A stretch of DNA of 64,000 nt from JBPOIC01 sp052034865 (lineage in GTDB: Bacteria; UBA10199; JADFYH01), in assembly GCA_052034865.1 (NCBI GenBank), contig JBPOIC010000023.1, positions 1 through 64,000 on the forward strand, in the 5' to 3' direction. The notes below the pieces were generated by a model. The model did no database searches and was not told where the DNA came from. It was given only the letters and a program-made list of their open reading frames with translations. A program made the translations under genes and the position numbers. Below, piece after piece: positions 42,909-51,394 of this stretch (position 1 is its first letter; every line of letters starts with the position of its first letter).

Positions 42909-43322
42909 CTAAAAAATAAAGTTATTTCTTGAGGATACATCTCCTCCGTCTGTATTTTTTATTTCGATTAACTTTGCTTCAGCCTCCGGATTTGCTCGAA
43001 AGGGACTTAGCAAAATAGCGATTCGCTTTTTTTTCTCATCCTCTGGAAGATCTTGCCACTGTTCGACCTCGCGAATCCGGAGAGCCGCAACTTTTACGTA
43101 AGGGTGTTCCAGATCCAAAAATCGACCCTCCTCCCAGCGTTTCTTTCGCAAGTTTTTTAGCAGCCCCTCGCCCTCCTCCAGTAAAGCTGCCTGGACCCTG
43201 TTCGCTATTTCCGCGACAATCGGACTCCAGGCGATCTCAGGATGATGGGGGTCGGGATGAAACTTTGCCTCTATCAGGGCTTTGTGAAGAGCGCTGAGCT
43301 GACCTTCTCCTTCAATTTTCAT
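42909..43322 (-). CDS. Hypothetical soluble protein
   Basis: 137 residues, charged and mostly helical (LIEAKFHPDPHHPEIAWSP; EAALLEEGEGLL-like; KKKRIAILLSPFRANPEAE). I do not recognise the family. It starts 22 bp downstream of the DUF2231 gene on the same strand and is probably co-transcribed with it. Its last codons (TDGGDVSS) embed one GACGGAGG motif (minus-strand reading of 42943-42950), so that copy could be coincidental. Confidence 0.65.
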   Translation of the reverse strand: MKIEGEGQLSALHKALIEAKFHPDPHHPEIAWSPIVAEIANRVQAALLEEGEGLLKNLRKKRWEEGRFLDLEHPYVKVAALRIREVEQWQDLPEDEKKKRIAILLSPFRANPEAEAKLIEIKNTDGGDVSSRNNFIF

Positions 43323-43343
43323 AAATCTCCTTAGTGTGCTGAC

Positions 43344-43868
43344 TTAATCTTCATCCCCATCCTTATCTTTTTTATTCTCATGGACAGAGGAAGCCGGCTG
43401 ACTTTTATTTTCCAAACCAATACCTGACTGAAGGTACGCGCTTGCAGCATTGTGCTTATAAACCAGCTCTCCTCCGGTTCGTCCTGCCATGATCACCGGA
43501 ACGATGGCTCCCAAGCTTAAAACCAGGGCTCCTGTTTTGATAGCCGTTTTATTTTTTAAAGCAACCGATGCCGAGAGCGACAAAAGGACACCCAGCGAAA
43601 CCCACGGGACAATCTTGCCCCACTCTTCATGTTCTTCAATCGCTACTTCGCCGACGACATCTTCCACTCGCTCTTCCTCGCGCTCGCCCAAAGAGACCGA
43701 GGCAAAACTGGTTCCTACAATGATCACCTGAAGCGCAATGGCCAAATACCAGGCTTTGTATGTCACGATTCCCTTGCGCTCGGCCCACAAAAGAAAAATA
43801 AAAATGAGGGGCATGATAAAGACAAGGGCGATGGGTAAATGAACTACGGCAGGGTGTAACGGGGTCAT
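43344..43868 (-). CDS. DUF2231-like membrane protein
   Basis: 174 residues, four hydrophobic helices and an acidic C-terminal tail. The N-terminal LHPAVVHLPIALVFIMPL and the conserved EEHEEWGKIVPW are typical of DUF2231 membrane proteins, which are found in many respiratory bacteria and whose role is undefined. A strong ribosome-binding site (AGGAGG) precedes the ATG. Confidence 0.82.
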   Translation of the reverse strand: MTPLHPAVVHLPIALVFIMPLIFIFLLWAERKGIVTYKAWYLAIALQVIIVGTSFASVSLGEREEERVEDVVGEVAIEEHEEWGKIVPWVSLGVLLSLSASVALKNKTAIKTGALVLSLGAIVPVIMAGRTGGELVYKHNAASAYLQSGIGLENKSQPASSVHENKKDKDGDED

Positions 43869-44324
43869 AATTTCCTCCTGAAAGATAGAATTCCCGAAAG
43901 TGAGAATTCATTTTGGATTAGAGTACAGAAAAAATGAAAATCGACAATCCGTCAGATGCTGGATAAAAAAACAGACTTGATTCCAAAGGCTTACTATCAA
44001 AACCTGTCAATTGTTAGCTACCATTTACAATTTAAATGAAGGATACAAGCTCCTCCGTTTTGATCTGTTGTTTTATTGAGCTGTTTGACGACCTGTGGAT
44101 TTGATTTCCTCCGTCTTGAAAAAAGCGTTCACTTTATAGTGACGTCGAATCTAGAAACTACGCTCATTCAATTTTCTATTTTCATCCTCTATTCCCGATC
44201 GGGAATACTCTGTCTTAAAATTTTTCCTCCGTCTTGATTTCACGGTTATATTCCTTCTCCTCCGTCTTCATCCCAGGCCTTTCAGAAATTAGACTTGGAT
44301 TTTAAGCTTTGCTAAAGGAATCGG
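43869..44324. other. 456-bp intergenic region with a cluster of GACGGAGG motifs
   Basis: No gene. Motif copies, all in the CCTCCGT orientation: CCTCCGTT (44052-44059), CCTCCGTC (44107-44114), CCTCCGTC (44226-44233) and CCTCCGTC (44259-44266). Spacings of 55, 119 and 33 bp are irregular, which excludes a CRISPR array. A short inverted repeat ATTCCCGATCGGGAAT (about 44190-44205) lies between the second and third copies and is a plausible operator. Confidence 0.7.
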
Positions 44325-44846
44325 ATGTCCACCCGCACACGCCTATTTACACTCTTTCTTTTTTTATGTGTCGCCTTTTTAACCGCTATGGATCTTTGGA
44401 AGGATTATCGCCCGAAGGAATCGTACTTTCATCTTACCCTGGAAGCCCTCATCTTTCTTTTTTCATTTTCAGGTTTTTTTTATTTGCTGTCGGAATATCG
44501 CAAAAGTCGACAACTCAATCGGGAGCTGGGCCAAAATCTTGAGCAGGCAAAAGAGGATTTGGAGCGCTGGAAAGCCGAGTCGAAGCAATGGATCTCAAAG
44601 CTGAGCGCCTCGATCGATCATCAGTTTGAGCTTTGGAAAATGACTCCGGCAGAAAAGGAGATTGGATTATTATTGTTGAAGGGACTCAGTTTTAAGGAGA
44701 TTGCCGAGGTGCGGAAGACTTCGGAGCGCACGGTCCGCCAACAGGCGCTGGAGATTTACCGAAAATCCCATCTTTCCGGTCGGGCCTCATTTGCAGCATT
44801 TTTTCTCGAGGATTTGCTCTCGCCGGTTGAGGAGTTAAAGGAATAG
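44325..44846 (+). CDS. Membrane-anchored LuxR-type HTH regulator
   Basis: 173 residues. Two N-terminal membrane helices (LFLFLCVAFLTAMDLW and LEALIFLFSFSGFFYLL) are followed by a coiled coil (about 60-95) and a LuxR/GerE-like HTH (about 100-155; MTPAEKEIGLLLLKGLSFKE then TSERTVRQQALEIYRKS). This small membrane-bound design places the HTH in the cytoplasm next to the membrane. No sensor domain is evident. The motif cluster and the ATTCCCGATCGGGAAT dyad just upstream may be its own control region. Confidence 0.82.
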   Translation: MSTRTRLFTLFLFLCVAFLTAMDLWKDYRPKESYFHLTLEALIFLFSFSGFFYLLSEYRKSRQLNRELGQNLEQAKEDLERWKAESKQWISKLSASIDHQFELWKMTPAEKEIGLLLLKGLSFKEIAEVRKTSERTVRQQALEIYRKSHLSGRASFAAFFLEDLLSPVEELKE

Positions 44847-44899
44847 CGGACCAATTTCTACAATCTATGCAATCCTAGCCAATCACGTGAAAACTTCTC

Positions 44900-45757
44900 T
44901 CAATGCTCCCAAGCATGCTTTAAGCAGAACTCTTTCCCCTCCCCGCATTTCTCACAATTGCAAAACCGAAATTCGACCGTCGGATCTTCATCGGTGATAC
45001 CGCACACAGGACATCGATGAGTCGTAACTTCGGTGTTTTGCATCTGCCGGTATTGATGCAAAGCCCGCGCACGAGTGGCCTGAAATTTCGAGCGTTTGAG
45101 TAATTGAAGCAAATGGGATGAGAAAAAAAGAAGATAATTTCCAACCGCGATCATTGGAAGAACCTTATAGAGCCCCGAAAGGGTTCCTATCGTGTAGACC
45201 AACCCGAGCGCAGAAATCAGTGCCAACCATTTCACTTTTATCGGAAGGATGAAAAAAACCATGATCTGATAGTCGGGCCACAGCGTCGCAAATCCCAAAA
45301 AAAGGGAAAGAAGCAGATACTGATTGGTGATCATGGGCATGACCATGTGCTGTGCAATAGATTCTAAGATTCTGTCGGTTGAAAATGGACTGAGCTGAAA
45401 AAGCACCGAAAAGATCAACGTGCACAAAATACCCATCGCCCAAAAAATCTGAAAACGAAACGCCCCCCAATGGGCCTCCAGACTGGTTCCCATAATGTAG
45501 AGCCAATAGAGGGAGAAAAGAATCCAGAGAGGATCAAAAGAAGGTGGAATGAATATCCAGGTGAAGATCCGCCAGAATTCACCCTGCAAAATTGCACCGG
45601 AATCGAGGGTAATCGAAAAAAGCAATTTAGGATCGATTTGAAGAAGAATGAAAACAAGGACCTGACCCGCTACAAGATAGTACGTGGCATTGCCCAAGGC
45701 GTAGCGCCCAAACCGGCTCTCCAATCTTGCGAGGAATCGTTCCATAAGCAGACTCAC
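44900..45757 (-). CDS. Rhomboid-like membrane protein, apparently without catalytic residues, with zinc-ribbon tail
   Basis: 285 residues, six hydrophobic helices. The LQGEFWRIFTWIFIPP and LEAHWGAFRFQIFWAMG segments are rhomboid-like. No GxSG motif is visible where the catalytic Ser should be (NQYLLLSLFLGFATLWPD), so it is probably a pseudoprotease. The C-terminal ~45 residues form a Cys/His-rich ribbon (CPVCGITDE, FCNCEKCGEGKEFCLKH). Similar unclassified proteins carry the IPIKVKWLALI segment seen here. It lies directly downstream of atpC on the same strand. Confidence 0.7.
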   Translation of the reverse strand: MSLLMERFLARLESRFGRYALGNATYYLVAGQVLVFILLQIDPKLLFSITLDSGAILQGEFWRIFTWIFIPPSFDPLWILFSLYWLYIMGTSLEAHWGAFRFQIFWAMGILCTLIFSVLFQLSPFSTDRILESIAQHMVMPMITNQYLLLSLFLGFATLWPDYQIMVFFILPIKVKWLALISALGLVYTIGTLSGLYKVLPMIAVGNYLLFFSSHLLQLLKRSKFQATRARALHQYRQMQNTEVTTHRCPVCGITDEDPTVEFRFCNCEKCGEGKEFCLKHAWEH

Positions 45758-45796
45758 CGCTTCATCAGGTTTTTAAGGATGGAAAAACAATGGGTT

Positions 45797-46060
45797 TTAG
45801 AGCTGTGATTTTAATTCAGAAGGTTCTTCGTAGAGGATAATCACCTCATCCCCATGAACTTCAACGAGACCTTCCTGAATGGCAAGCGACTTATTTCCAG
45901 AGCGGGAATGGTAGGTAATCGTCCCAGCTCCTAGTTGAGAAACCAAACGGGCATGCCCTGGCAAAATCATGATCTCACCGGATTGAAGCGTAGGCACGAG
46001 GATCTCATCGACTTCTAACGAAGGAAAATGATGATGAGGGTTTGCTAGGTGAAGTTGCAT
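45797..46060 (-). CDS. atpC: ATP synthase epsilon subunit, N-terminal domain only
   Basis: 87 residues, against about 130-140 for the family. The beta-sandwich domain is complete: VDEILVPTLQSGEIMILPGHA, LGAGTITYH, LAIQEGLVEVHGDEVIILYE. The usual C-terminal helical hairpin, which can inhibit the rotor, is missing. The two alternative frames after the stop give only short unrelated peptides, so this is not a simple frameshift. It is the last gene of the atp operon, 139 bp after atpD. Confidence 0.85.
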   Translation of the reverse strand: MQLHLANPHHHFPSLEVDEILVPTLQSGEIMILPGHARLVSQLGAGTITYHSRSGNKSLAIQEGLVEVHGDEVIILYEEPSELKSQL

Positions 46061-46104
46061 AAATTCAAGCCTGCTCAGTAAGAGCGTGTTTGGAAAACCA
46101 AAAA

Positions 46105-46132
46105 CTTATACTTCAATTATAATGAAGATAAG
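46105..46132 (-). promoter_or_regulatory. Inverted repeat between atpD and atpC
   Basis: CTTATACTTCA-ATTATAA-TGAAGATAAG pairs over about 10 bp. On the minus strand it also contains a perfect TATAAT (46121-46116). It may be an mRNA hairpin separating the atpD and atpC ends or an internal promoter for atpC. No good -35 is found. Confidence 0.45.
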
Positions 46133-46199
46133 CGAGGACATTCTTAAGTGTTTTTAACCACGAAGATCTCTCAGTTAAGAAAGTTCAACTTTAATCCCT

Positions 46200-47630
46200 C
46201 TAGTTAGAAACAGGCCGATTTTCCGCCTTGGCCACGGCTTCTTCAATCGTCCCAACCAGGTAGAATGCCTGTTCCGGAATGGCATCGTGTTTACCTTCGA
46301 CGATTTCCTTGAACCCGCGGATGGTGTCTTCCAGTTTCACGAATCTTCCTTCAAGACCGGTGAACTGGGCGGCTACGAAGAAAGGTTGTGAGAGGAAACG
46401 CTGAATCTTTCGCGCGCGTGAAACGACGAGCTTGTCGTCTTCTGAAAGCTCATCCATACCCAGAATGGCGATGATATCCTGAAGATCTTTATAACGTTGC
46501 AGTACCTGCTGAACGGATCGGGCCACCTGATAGTGTTCCTGACCGATGACTTGAGGATCGAGAATACGCGAAGTTGAATCGAGTGGATCGACGGCCGGAT
46601 AAATTCCCAACTCAGCAATCTGACGAGACAAAACGGTGGTCGCATCCAGGTGAGTAAAGGTCGTTGCTGGGGCCGGATCGGTGAGATCATCCGCTGGCAC
46701 GTAAATCGCCTGGACGGAGGTAATGGATCCACGAGTGGTCGAGGTGATACGCTCCTGCAATTCTCCCAGGTCGGTTGAAAGCGTAGGCTGGTAACCGACG
46801 GCAGAAGGAATGCGACCAAGCAAGGCCGAGACTTCGGAGCCTGCCTGGGTAAAGCGGAAGATATTGTCAATGAACAACAACACATCCTGATGCTCTTCAT
46901 CACGGAAATACTCAGCGATCGTAAGCGCAGAAAGAGCGACGCGGGATCTCGCTCCCGGAGGCTCGTTCATCTGTCCATAAACCAGAGCGGTTTTTTCGAT
47001 AACACCGGACTCTTTCATTTCAAGCCATAAATCGTTTCCTTCGCGGGTACGCTCGCCGACTCCTCCGAACACGGAATAACCGCCATGCTGTTTGGCAACG
47101 TTGTTGATAAGTTCCATGATAAGAACGGTTTTACCAACACCCGCGCCTCCGAACAGACCTATCTTTCCTCCTTTGGAATAAGGTGCCAAAAGATCAATGA
47201 CTTTAATACCGGTCTCAAACATTTTCACTTCGGTACTCTGCTCCAGGAAAGGAGGAGCATCCCGATGAATCGAATAAGTTTTTTTGGCAGAAATATCCCC
47301 CGCTTCATCTACAGGTTCACCGGTCACATTCAGAATACGACCTAGAACTCCTGCTCCAACAGGAACCTGAATTGGCTTTCCGGTATTCATCACGGGCTGG
47401 CCGCGAACCAAACCTTCGGTAGAATCCATCGCGACGCAGCGGACAGTCGCTTCTCCCAAATGTTGAGCCACTTCAACGACGAGATTCCAGGGACGATTAT
47501 CAATCGCGGGGTTTGTCACTTTTAGGGCGGTATAAAGCTCAGGGAGGCCGGCATCTGGAAAACGCACGTCGATTACTGGTCCGATGACCTGAAGCACTTC
47601 ACCTTGAGATATTTTTTGATTGTCACTCAT
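46200..47630 (-). CDS. atpD: ATP synthase F1 beta subunit
   Basis: 476 residues. The Walker A loop GGAGVGKTVLIMELINN (about 158-174), the catalytic GERTREGNDL, Walker B DVLLFIDNIFRFTQAGSEVS, and the DELSEDDKL helix-turn region before the C-terminus (ALIGMDELSEDD-like) are in place. It is the catalytic subunit of the F-type ATP synthase. The order b'-b-delta-alpha-gamma-beta-epsilon places it normally. Confidence 0.98.
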   Translation of the reverse strand: MSDNQKISQGEVLQVIGPVIDVRFPDAGLPELYTALKVTNPAIDNRPWNLVVEVAQHLGEATVRCVAMDSTEGLVRGQPVMNTGKPIQVPVGAGVLGRILNVTGEPVDEAGDISAKKTYSIHRDAPPFLEQSTEVKMFETGIKVIDLLAPYSKGGKIGLFGGAGVGKTVLIMELINNVAKQHGGYSVFGGVGERTREGNDLWLEMKESGVIEKTALVYGQMNEPPGARSRVALSALTIAEYFRDEEHQDVLLFIDNIFRFTQAGSEVSALLGRIPSAVGYQPTLSTDLGELQERITSTTRGSITSVQAIYVPADDLTDPAPATTFTHLDATTVLSRQIAELGIYPAVDPLDSTSRILDPQVIGQEHYQVARSVQQVLQRYKDLQDIIAILGMDELSEDDKLVVSRARKIQRFLSQPFFVAAQFTGLEGRFVKLEDTIRGFKEIVEGKHDAIPEQAFYLVGTIEEAVAKAENRPVSN

Positions 47631-47692
47631 AAAGACTCCGTATGGATTAACTCATCTTTCTTTTTCGCATCCTCAAATTCTTAAGGATGACA

Positions 47693-48559
47693 CTACTTCA
47701 ATGCTTCTGCTCCATTAACGATATCCATCAATTCTTTCGTAATCGCTGCCTGGCGGGCACGATTGTATTGCAGGGTCAGAAGAGAAATCATTTCCTTGGC
47801 ATTGTTCGTCGCATTTTCCATGGCAGACATACGAGCCCCCAACTCAGAGGTTTGCGACTCCAGCATCGAAAGATAAATCTCGCTGGCAATCGCCCGCGGA
47901 AGAAGCTGGTCAAACAACTCTGGCGCGGAAGGCTCCGCAATGATCATCGCCAGACTTTCTTCGATATCCGAGCGATCCAAACTCAAGGGAAAGACCTGTT
48001 TGATTCTGATTTCCTGAGAGATGGCAGATTTGAACCCATTGTAGGCAATGTAGAAAGTTCCAATCTCTCCATTGCGATAAGACTCCAGTACTTCGTTGGC
48101 CATTTCGAGGGCATTCGCAAAACTGAATTGACCCGAAACTCCGGTAATTTCTTTCTGAAGAGGAACTTTCCGGGTTCTTAGAAAATCACGTCCCCTTCTT
48201 CCAATAACCTGCACATCGACACGCGCATGTTTTTTTGAATCAACCTCCAGGAAATACTGCACCCGCCGAAGAAGGTTGGAATTGAATCCGCCACATAACC
48301 CTCGATCGGAAGTAAGAACCAGCAGAACCGCTGGAAGCTCGGGCTGATGGGGTTTTAAAAAGGGAGAAACTTCTTCGTTGAGTCGAACCGCCAGACGTCC
48401 CAGGATTTTTTCGAGATGATGGGTATAAGGACGGGATTGCATCAAGGCGTTTTGAGCACGGCGCATCTTCGCCGCAGCCACCATTTTCATGGCCTTGGTG
48501 ATCTTCTGGGTGTTTTTCACACTCCCGATTCGTTTTCGTATGTCCTTAAGCGTTGCCAT
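47693..48559 (-). CDS. atpG: ATP synthase F1 gamma subunit
   Basis: 288 residues. The conserved N-terminal MATLKDIRKRIGSVKNTQKITKAMKMVAAAKM and C-terminal ENATNNAKEMI-TLQYNRARQAAITKELMDIVNGAEAL helices form the rotating central stalk, with LLVLTSDRGLCGGFNSNLL in the globular part. It is complete and sits between atpA and atpD. Confidence 0.97.
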   Translation of the reverse strand: MATLKDIRKRIGSVKNTQKITKAMKMVAAAKMRRAQNALMQSRPYTHHLEKILGRLAVRLNEEVSPFLKPHQPELPAVLLVLTSDRGLCGGFNSNLLRRVQYFLEVDSKKHARVDVQVIGRRGRDFLRTRKVPLQKEITGVSGQFSFANALEMANEVLESYRNGEIGTFYIAYNGFKSAISQEIRIKQVFPLSLDRSDIEESLAMIIAEPSAPELFDQLLPRAIASEIYLSMLESQTSELGARMSAMENATNNAKEMISLLTLQYNRARQAAITKELMDIVNGAEALK

Positions 48560-48581
48560 GGAAGGTCAATCCTGTACGGTG

Positions 48582-50090
48582 TTAAGCTACAAAACTCTTC
48601 TTGAATTCGGCCAAGGCATCATTCGCCTGCTTTTTTAAGGATTCATCAAAGGCTTTTTTCGTCACCAGATTCTGAAGAATGGCAGGGTGCTTGGTTTCGA
48701 CAAACAAAAGCATTTCTGAAAGGTATTTCTCGATTTTGTTTTTGGGATACTCATCCATCCAACCGTTGGTGGCCGCATAAATCGAAAAAACCTGACGCTC
48801 AACAGGCATGGGCTGATACTGCCCCTGCTTTAAAACTTCGACCAAACGTTCACCTCGGGCCAACTGAGCCTGGGTGGTTTTGTCGAGATCGGATCCAAAT
48901 TGGGCAAAAGCCGAAAGCTCACGGAACTGGGCAAGTTCCAGACGCAAAGTCCCAGCGACCTGCTTCATCGCCTTGATCTGAGCGTTACCACCGACACGTG
49001 AAACAGACAGACCGACGTTGATGGCCGGTCGCACACCTGAATAGAAAAGATCTGTATCCAGATAGATCTGCCCGTCGGTAATCGAAATCACGTTGGTAGG
49101 AATATAAGCAGAAACGTCGCCTGCCTGGGTTTCAATAATCGGCAAGGCCGTTAAGGATCCACCCCCACGTTCGCTGGAAAGCTTTGCGGCACGCTCCAGC
49201 AGGCGAGAGTGGACGTAGAAAACATCTCCGGGATAGGCTTCACGTCCAGGAGGACGGCGAAGCAAAAGAGAAAGCTGACGATAAGCCACCGCATGTTTGG
49301 ATAAGTCATCGTAGATGATCAGGGCGTGGCGACCGCTATCTCGGAAATATTCTCCCATGGAACAACCAGAGTAAGGGGAAAGGAATTGCAGAGGGGCAGG
49401 GTCAGAGGCGCTGGCAGAAACGACCGTGGTATATTCCATGGCTCCATGCTTGCGCAGTTTGTCGACGACTTGAGCAACCGTCGATTGTTTCTGACCAATC
49501 GCAACATAGATACAGAAAACGTTTTGACCTTTTTGGTTAATGATTGTGTCGATTGCAATGGCAGTTTTACCCGTCTGGCGATCACCGATGATGAGTTCGC
49601 GCTGACCCCGTCCGATCGGGATCATTGCATCGACTGCCTTGAGCCCTGTCTGTAAAGGTTCACGGACTGGGTCACGGGCAACAATCCCCAAGGCTTTAAC
49701 TTCAATACGGCGAGTTTCTTGGGTATTGAGAGGACCCATCCCATCGATAGGCTGCCCCAGGGCATTGACGGTTCGGCCCATCAAGGCCTCACCGACGGGC
49801 ACTTCGGCAATGCGATTGGTGCGCTTGACGGTATCGCCTTCTCGAATCTCGGCGTCGTGTCCCATGACCGCAATACCAACGTTATCTTCTTCAAGATTTA
49901 AGGCAATGCCATAAATCTGATGGGAAAACTCGACCAGCTCACCAGCCATCACCTTACCTAACCCATGAACGCGGGCAATTCCATCACCGATTGATAGCAC
50001 TGTACCAACTTCAGCACGCTCGATGCTTTTCCCATAGGAATCGATTTGCTGTTTAATAATCTGACTGATTTCTTCCGGACGAATTTGCAT
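48582..50090 (-). CDS. atpA: ATP synthase F1 alpha subunit
   Basis: 502 residues, the standard length. The N-terminal crown domain (VGTVLSIGDGIARVHGL), Walker A GDRQTGKTAIAIDTIINQ (about 169-186), and LIIYDDLSKHAVAYRQLSLLLRRPPGREAYPGDVFY identify AtpA. It provides the non-catalytic nucleotide sites. 128 bp separate it from atpH, with AT-rich sequence that may affect translation. Confidence 0.98.
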   Translation of the reverse strand: MQIRPEEISQIIKQQIDSYGKSIERAEVGTVLSIGDGIARVHGLGKVMAGELVEFSHQIYGIALNLEEDNVGIAVMGHDAEIREGDTVKRTNRIAEVPVGEALMGRTVNALGQPIDGMGPLNTQETRRIEVKALGIVARDPVREPLQTGLKAVDAMIPIGRGQRELIIGDRQTGKTAIAIDTIINQKGQNVFCIYVAIGQKQSTVAQVVDKLRKHGAMEYTTVVSASASDPAPLQFLSPYSGCSMGEYFRDSGRHALIIYDDLSKHAVAYRQLSLLLRRPPGREAYPGDVFYVHSRLLERAAKLSSERGGGSLTALPIIETQAGDVSAYIPTNVISITDGQIYLDTDLFYSGVRPAINVGLSVSRVGGNAQIKAMKQVAGTLRLELAQFRELSAFAQFGSDLDKTTQAQLARGERLVEVLKQGQYQPMPVERQVFSIYAATNGWMDEYPKNKIEKYLSEMLLFVETKHPAILQNLVTKKAFDESLKKQANDALAEFKKSFVA

Positions 50091-50217
50091 GTTCTACTCC
50101 TTAATCAGGGGTCTGATCTGAATCGTCAATTTTTAAAATTGGGATTCAGATGCTTTATCTTTCGTATGGGACAATCTTTTTGTTTTTTCTGATAAAATAT
50201 AGAGCTAACCTGACAAC

Positions 50218-50769
50218 TCAAAGAATGACCGCATGTCTCATTTTTTCCTGCATATGAACAAGGGTCGTTTTCACACTGCCATCAAAAACTTGGTCTGCAA
50301 TCCGAATCACAATACCCCCCAGGATCGATGGATCGACTGCTATCTGCAAAATAACATTTTTTTCAGTCATTTTTTCCAGCACACTTCGCAAATGGACCTG
50401 GGAAGATTCCTCCAAAGCGCTCTGCACCTTCACCTGAACGCGCACTCGGTTTAAGGCTTCATCCGCCTGATCACGAAAAGAAAGAAAGATATCTGAAAAA
50501 AACGCCATGCGTTCGCGGTCGATCAGGAGTGAAAGAAAGTGCTGCGTACTTAAAGAAAGTCCTAAAGGTTGAACCAGCTTTTCCAAAGCTGCTTTGCGCT
50601 CGTGAGCCTCAAAAGCCTGATCGGTCATAAAAATCTTAAGCTCGCGCGAACAGCGCAAGGCCTGATCAAAGAGGGCCAACTCATTTAAATAGGCATCTAT
50701 TTTCCGCTGCTCAATGGCCACCAGAAGAAAGGCTCTGGCCCAACGGCGACCTAAGGATCCGATACTCAT
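50218..50769 (-). CDS. atpH: ATP synthase delta subunit
   Basis: 183 residues from the ATG at 50769, which overlaps the atpF stop by 4 bp; a longer open frame upstream lies inside atpF. It has the OSCP/delta fold: SLGRRWARAFLLVAIEQRKID at the N-terminus, an internal helical bundle, and a C-terminal ILGGIVIRIADQVFDGSVKT. It joins F1 to the peripheral b stalk. Confidence 0.93.
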   Translation of the reverse strand: MSIGSLGRRWARAFLLVAIEQRKIDAYLNELALFDQALRCSRELKIFMTDQAFEAHERKAALEKLVQPLGLSLSTQHFLSLLIDRERMAFFSDIFLSFRDQADEALNRVRVQVKVQSALEESSQVHLRSVLEKMTEKNVILQIAVDPSILGGIVIRIADQVFDGSVKTTLVHMQEKMRHAVIL

Positions 50770-51389
50770 GAAAGCCTCTCCATCTGCTGAATGTAGCGAT
50801 GAACCATCCGAGCCTGATCTTGTGGGGTCAGACGTTCTCGAATGAGTTTTTCGGCCCATTCTCCCGCCAAGCGAACAGTTTCTTCCCGTAAGGCTTCTTT
50901 GGCTCTTGTAAACTCCTGACTTCCAACCAATCTCGCAACCTGATCCATTCGAGCCGAAGCGGCCCTGGCTTCCTCAATAATTTTTTTACGGGCCATCTCC
51001 CCTTCTTCTTTCAAAGAAGCAATCAGCGTTTCCATCTCTTTTTGAATGACCTCAAGACGCTTTTGATACTGAAGAAGCTGACCCTGGGCTTCCTGCTTTT
51101 CTCTGGCAAAACGTTCAATTTTTTCGGCAATTTCTTTAGAGCGAGAAGCCAAAAAATCTTTCAAGGGCCTTCTCAGAAGAAAGATGAGAAGAAGGAGCAG
51201 AAGGATGAAGTTGATCCAGGGATAAACGATGTCACGAACGGGATCGAAGGCGTGACCACCATGACCTTCCGCCTCAGAAGCCCACAGCGTCAGGGTCGAG
51301 GAGGAAAGAATGGAAAAAAACAACACCGATGTAAAAATCTTTTTAATCATGAAAATAAAAATTGGAAATGAGATGTAAACCGGCTTCAA
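50766..51389 (-). CDS. atpF: ATP synthase b subunit with signal-like N-terminus
   Basis: Up to 207 residues. The frame begins at a TTG (51389), 5 bp after the b' stop; an ATG at 51350 is an alternative start. A signal-peptide-like stretch (IFTSVLFFSILSSSTLTLWA) precedes a short acidic/His segment (EAEGHGGHAF). The membrane helix (WINFILLLLLLIFLLRRP) then runs into the long coiled-coil stalk (about 80-160) ending in the delta-binding region. An N-terminal extra hydrophobic segment is known in some deltaproteobacterial AtpF. The start choice is uncertain. Confidence 0.88.
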   Translation of the reverse strand: MKPVYISFPIFIFMIKKIFTSVLFFSILSSSTLTLWASEAEGHGGHAFDPVRDIVYPWINFILLLLLLIFLLRRPLKDFLASRSKEIAEKIERFAREKQEAQGQLLQYQKRLEVIQKEMETLIASLKEEGEMARKKIIEEARAASARMDQVARLVGSQEFTRAKEALREETVRLAGEWAEKLIRERLTPQDQARMVHRYIQQMERLS

Positions 51390-51394
51390 AAACC

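Noticed and set aside
44052..44266. Possible CRISPR array in the motif-rich region
   Set aside because: Repeats are only 8-10 bp and spacings are 55, 119 and 33 bp; no cas genes are present.
50770..50859. 30-codon N-terminal extension of the ATP synthase delta subunit
   Set aside because: It overlaps atpF and encodes a Ser/Arg-rich peptide unlike any delta subunit; the ATG at 50769 overlaps the atpF stop as expected.
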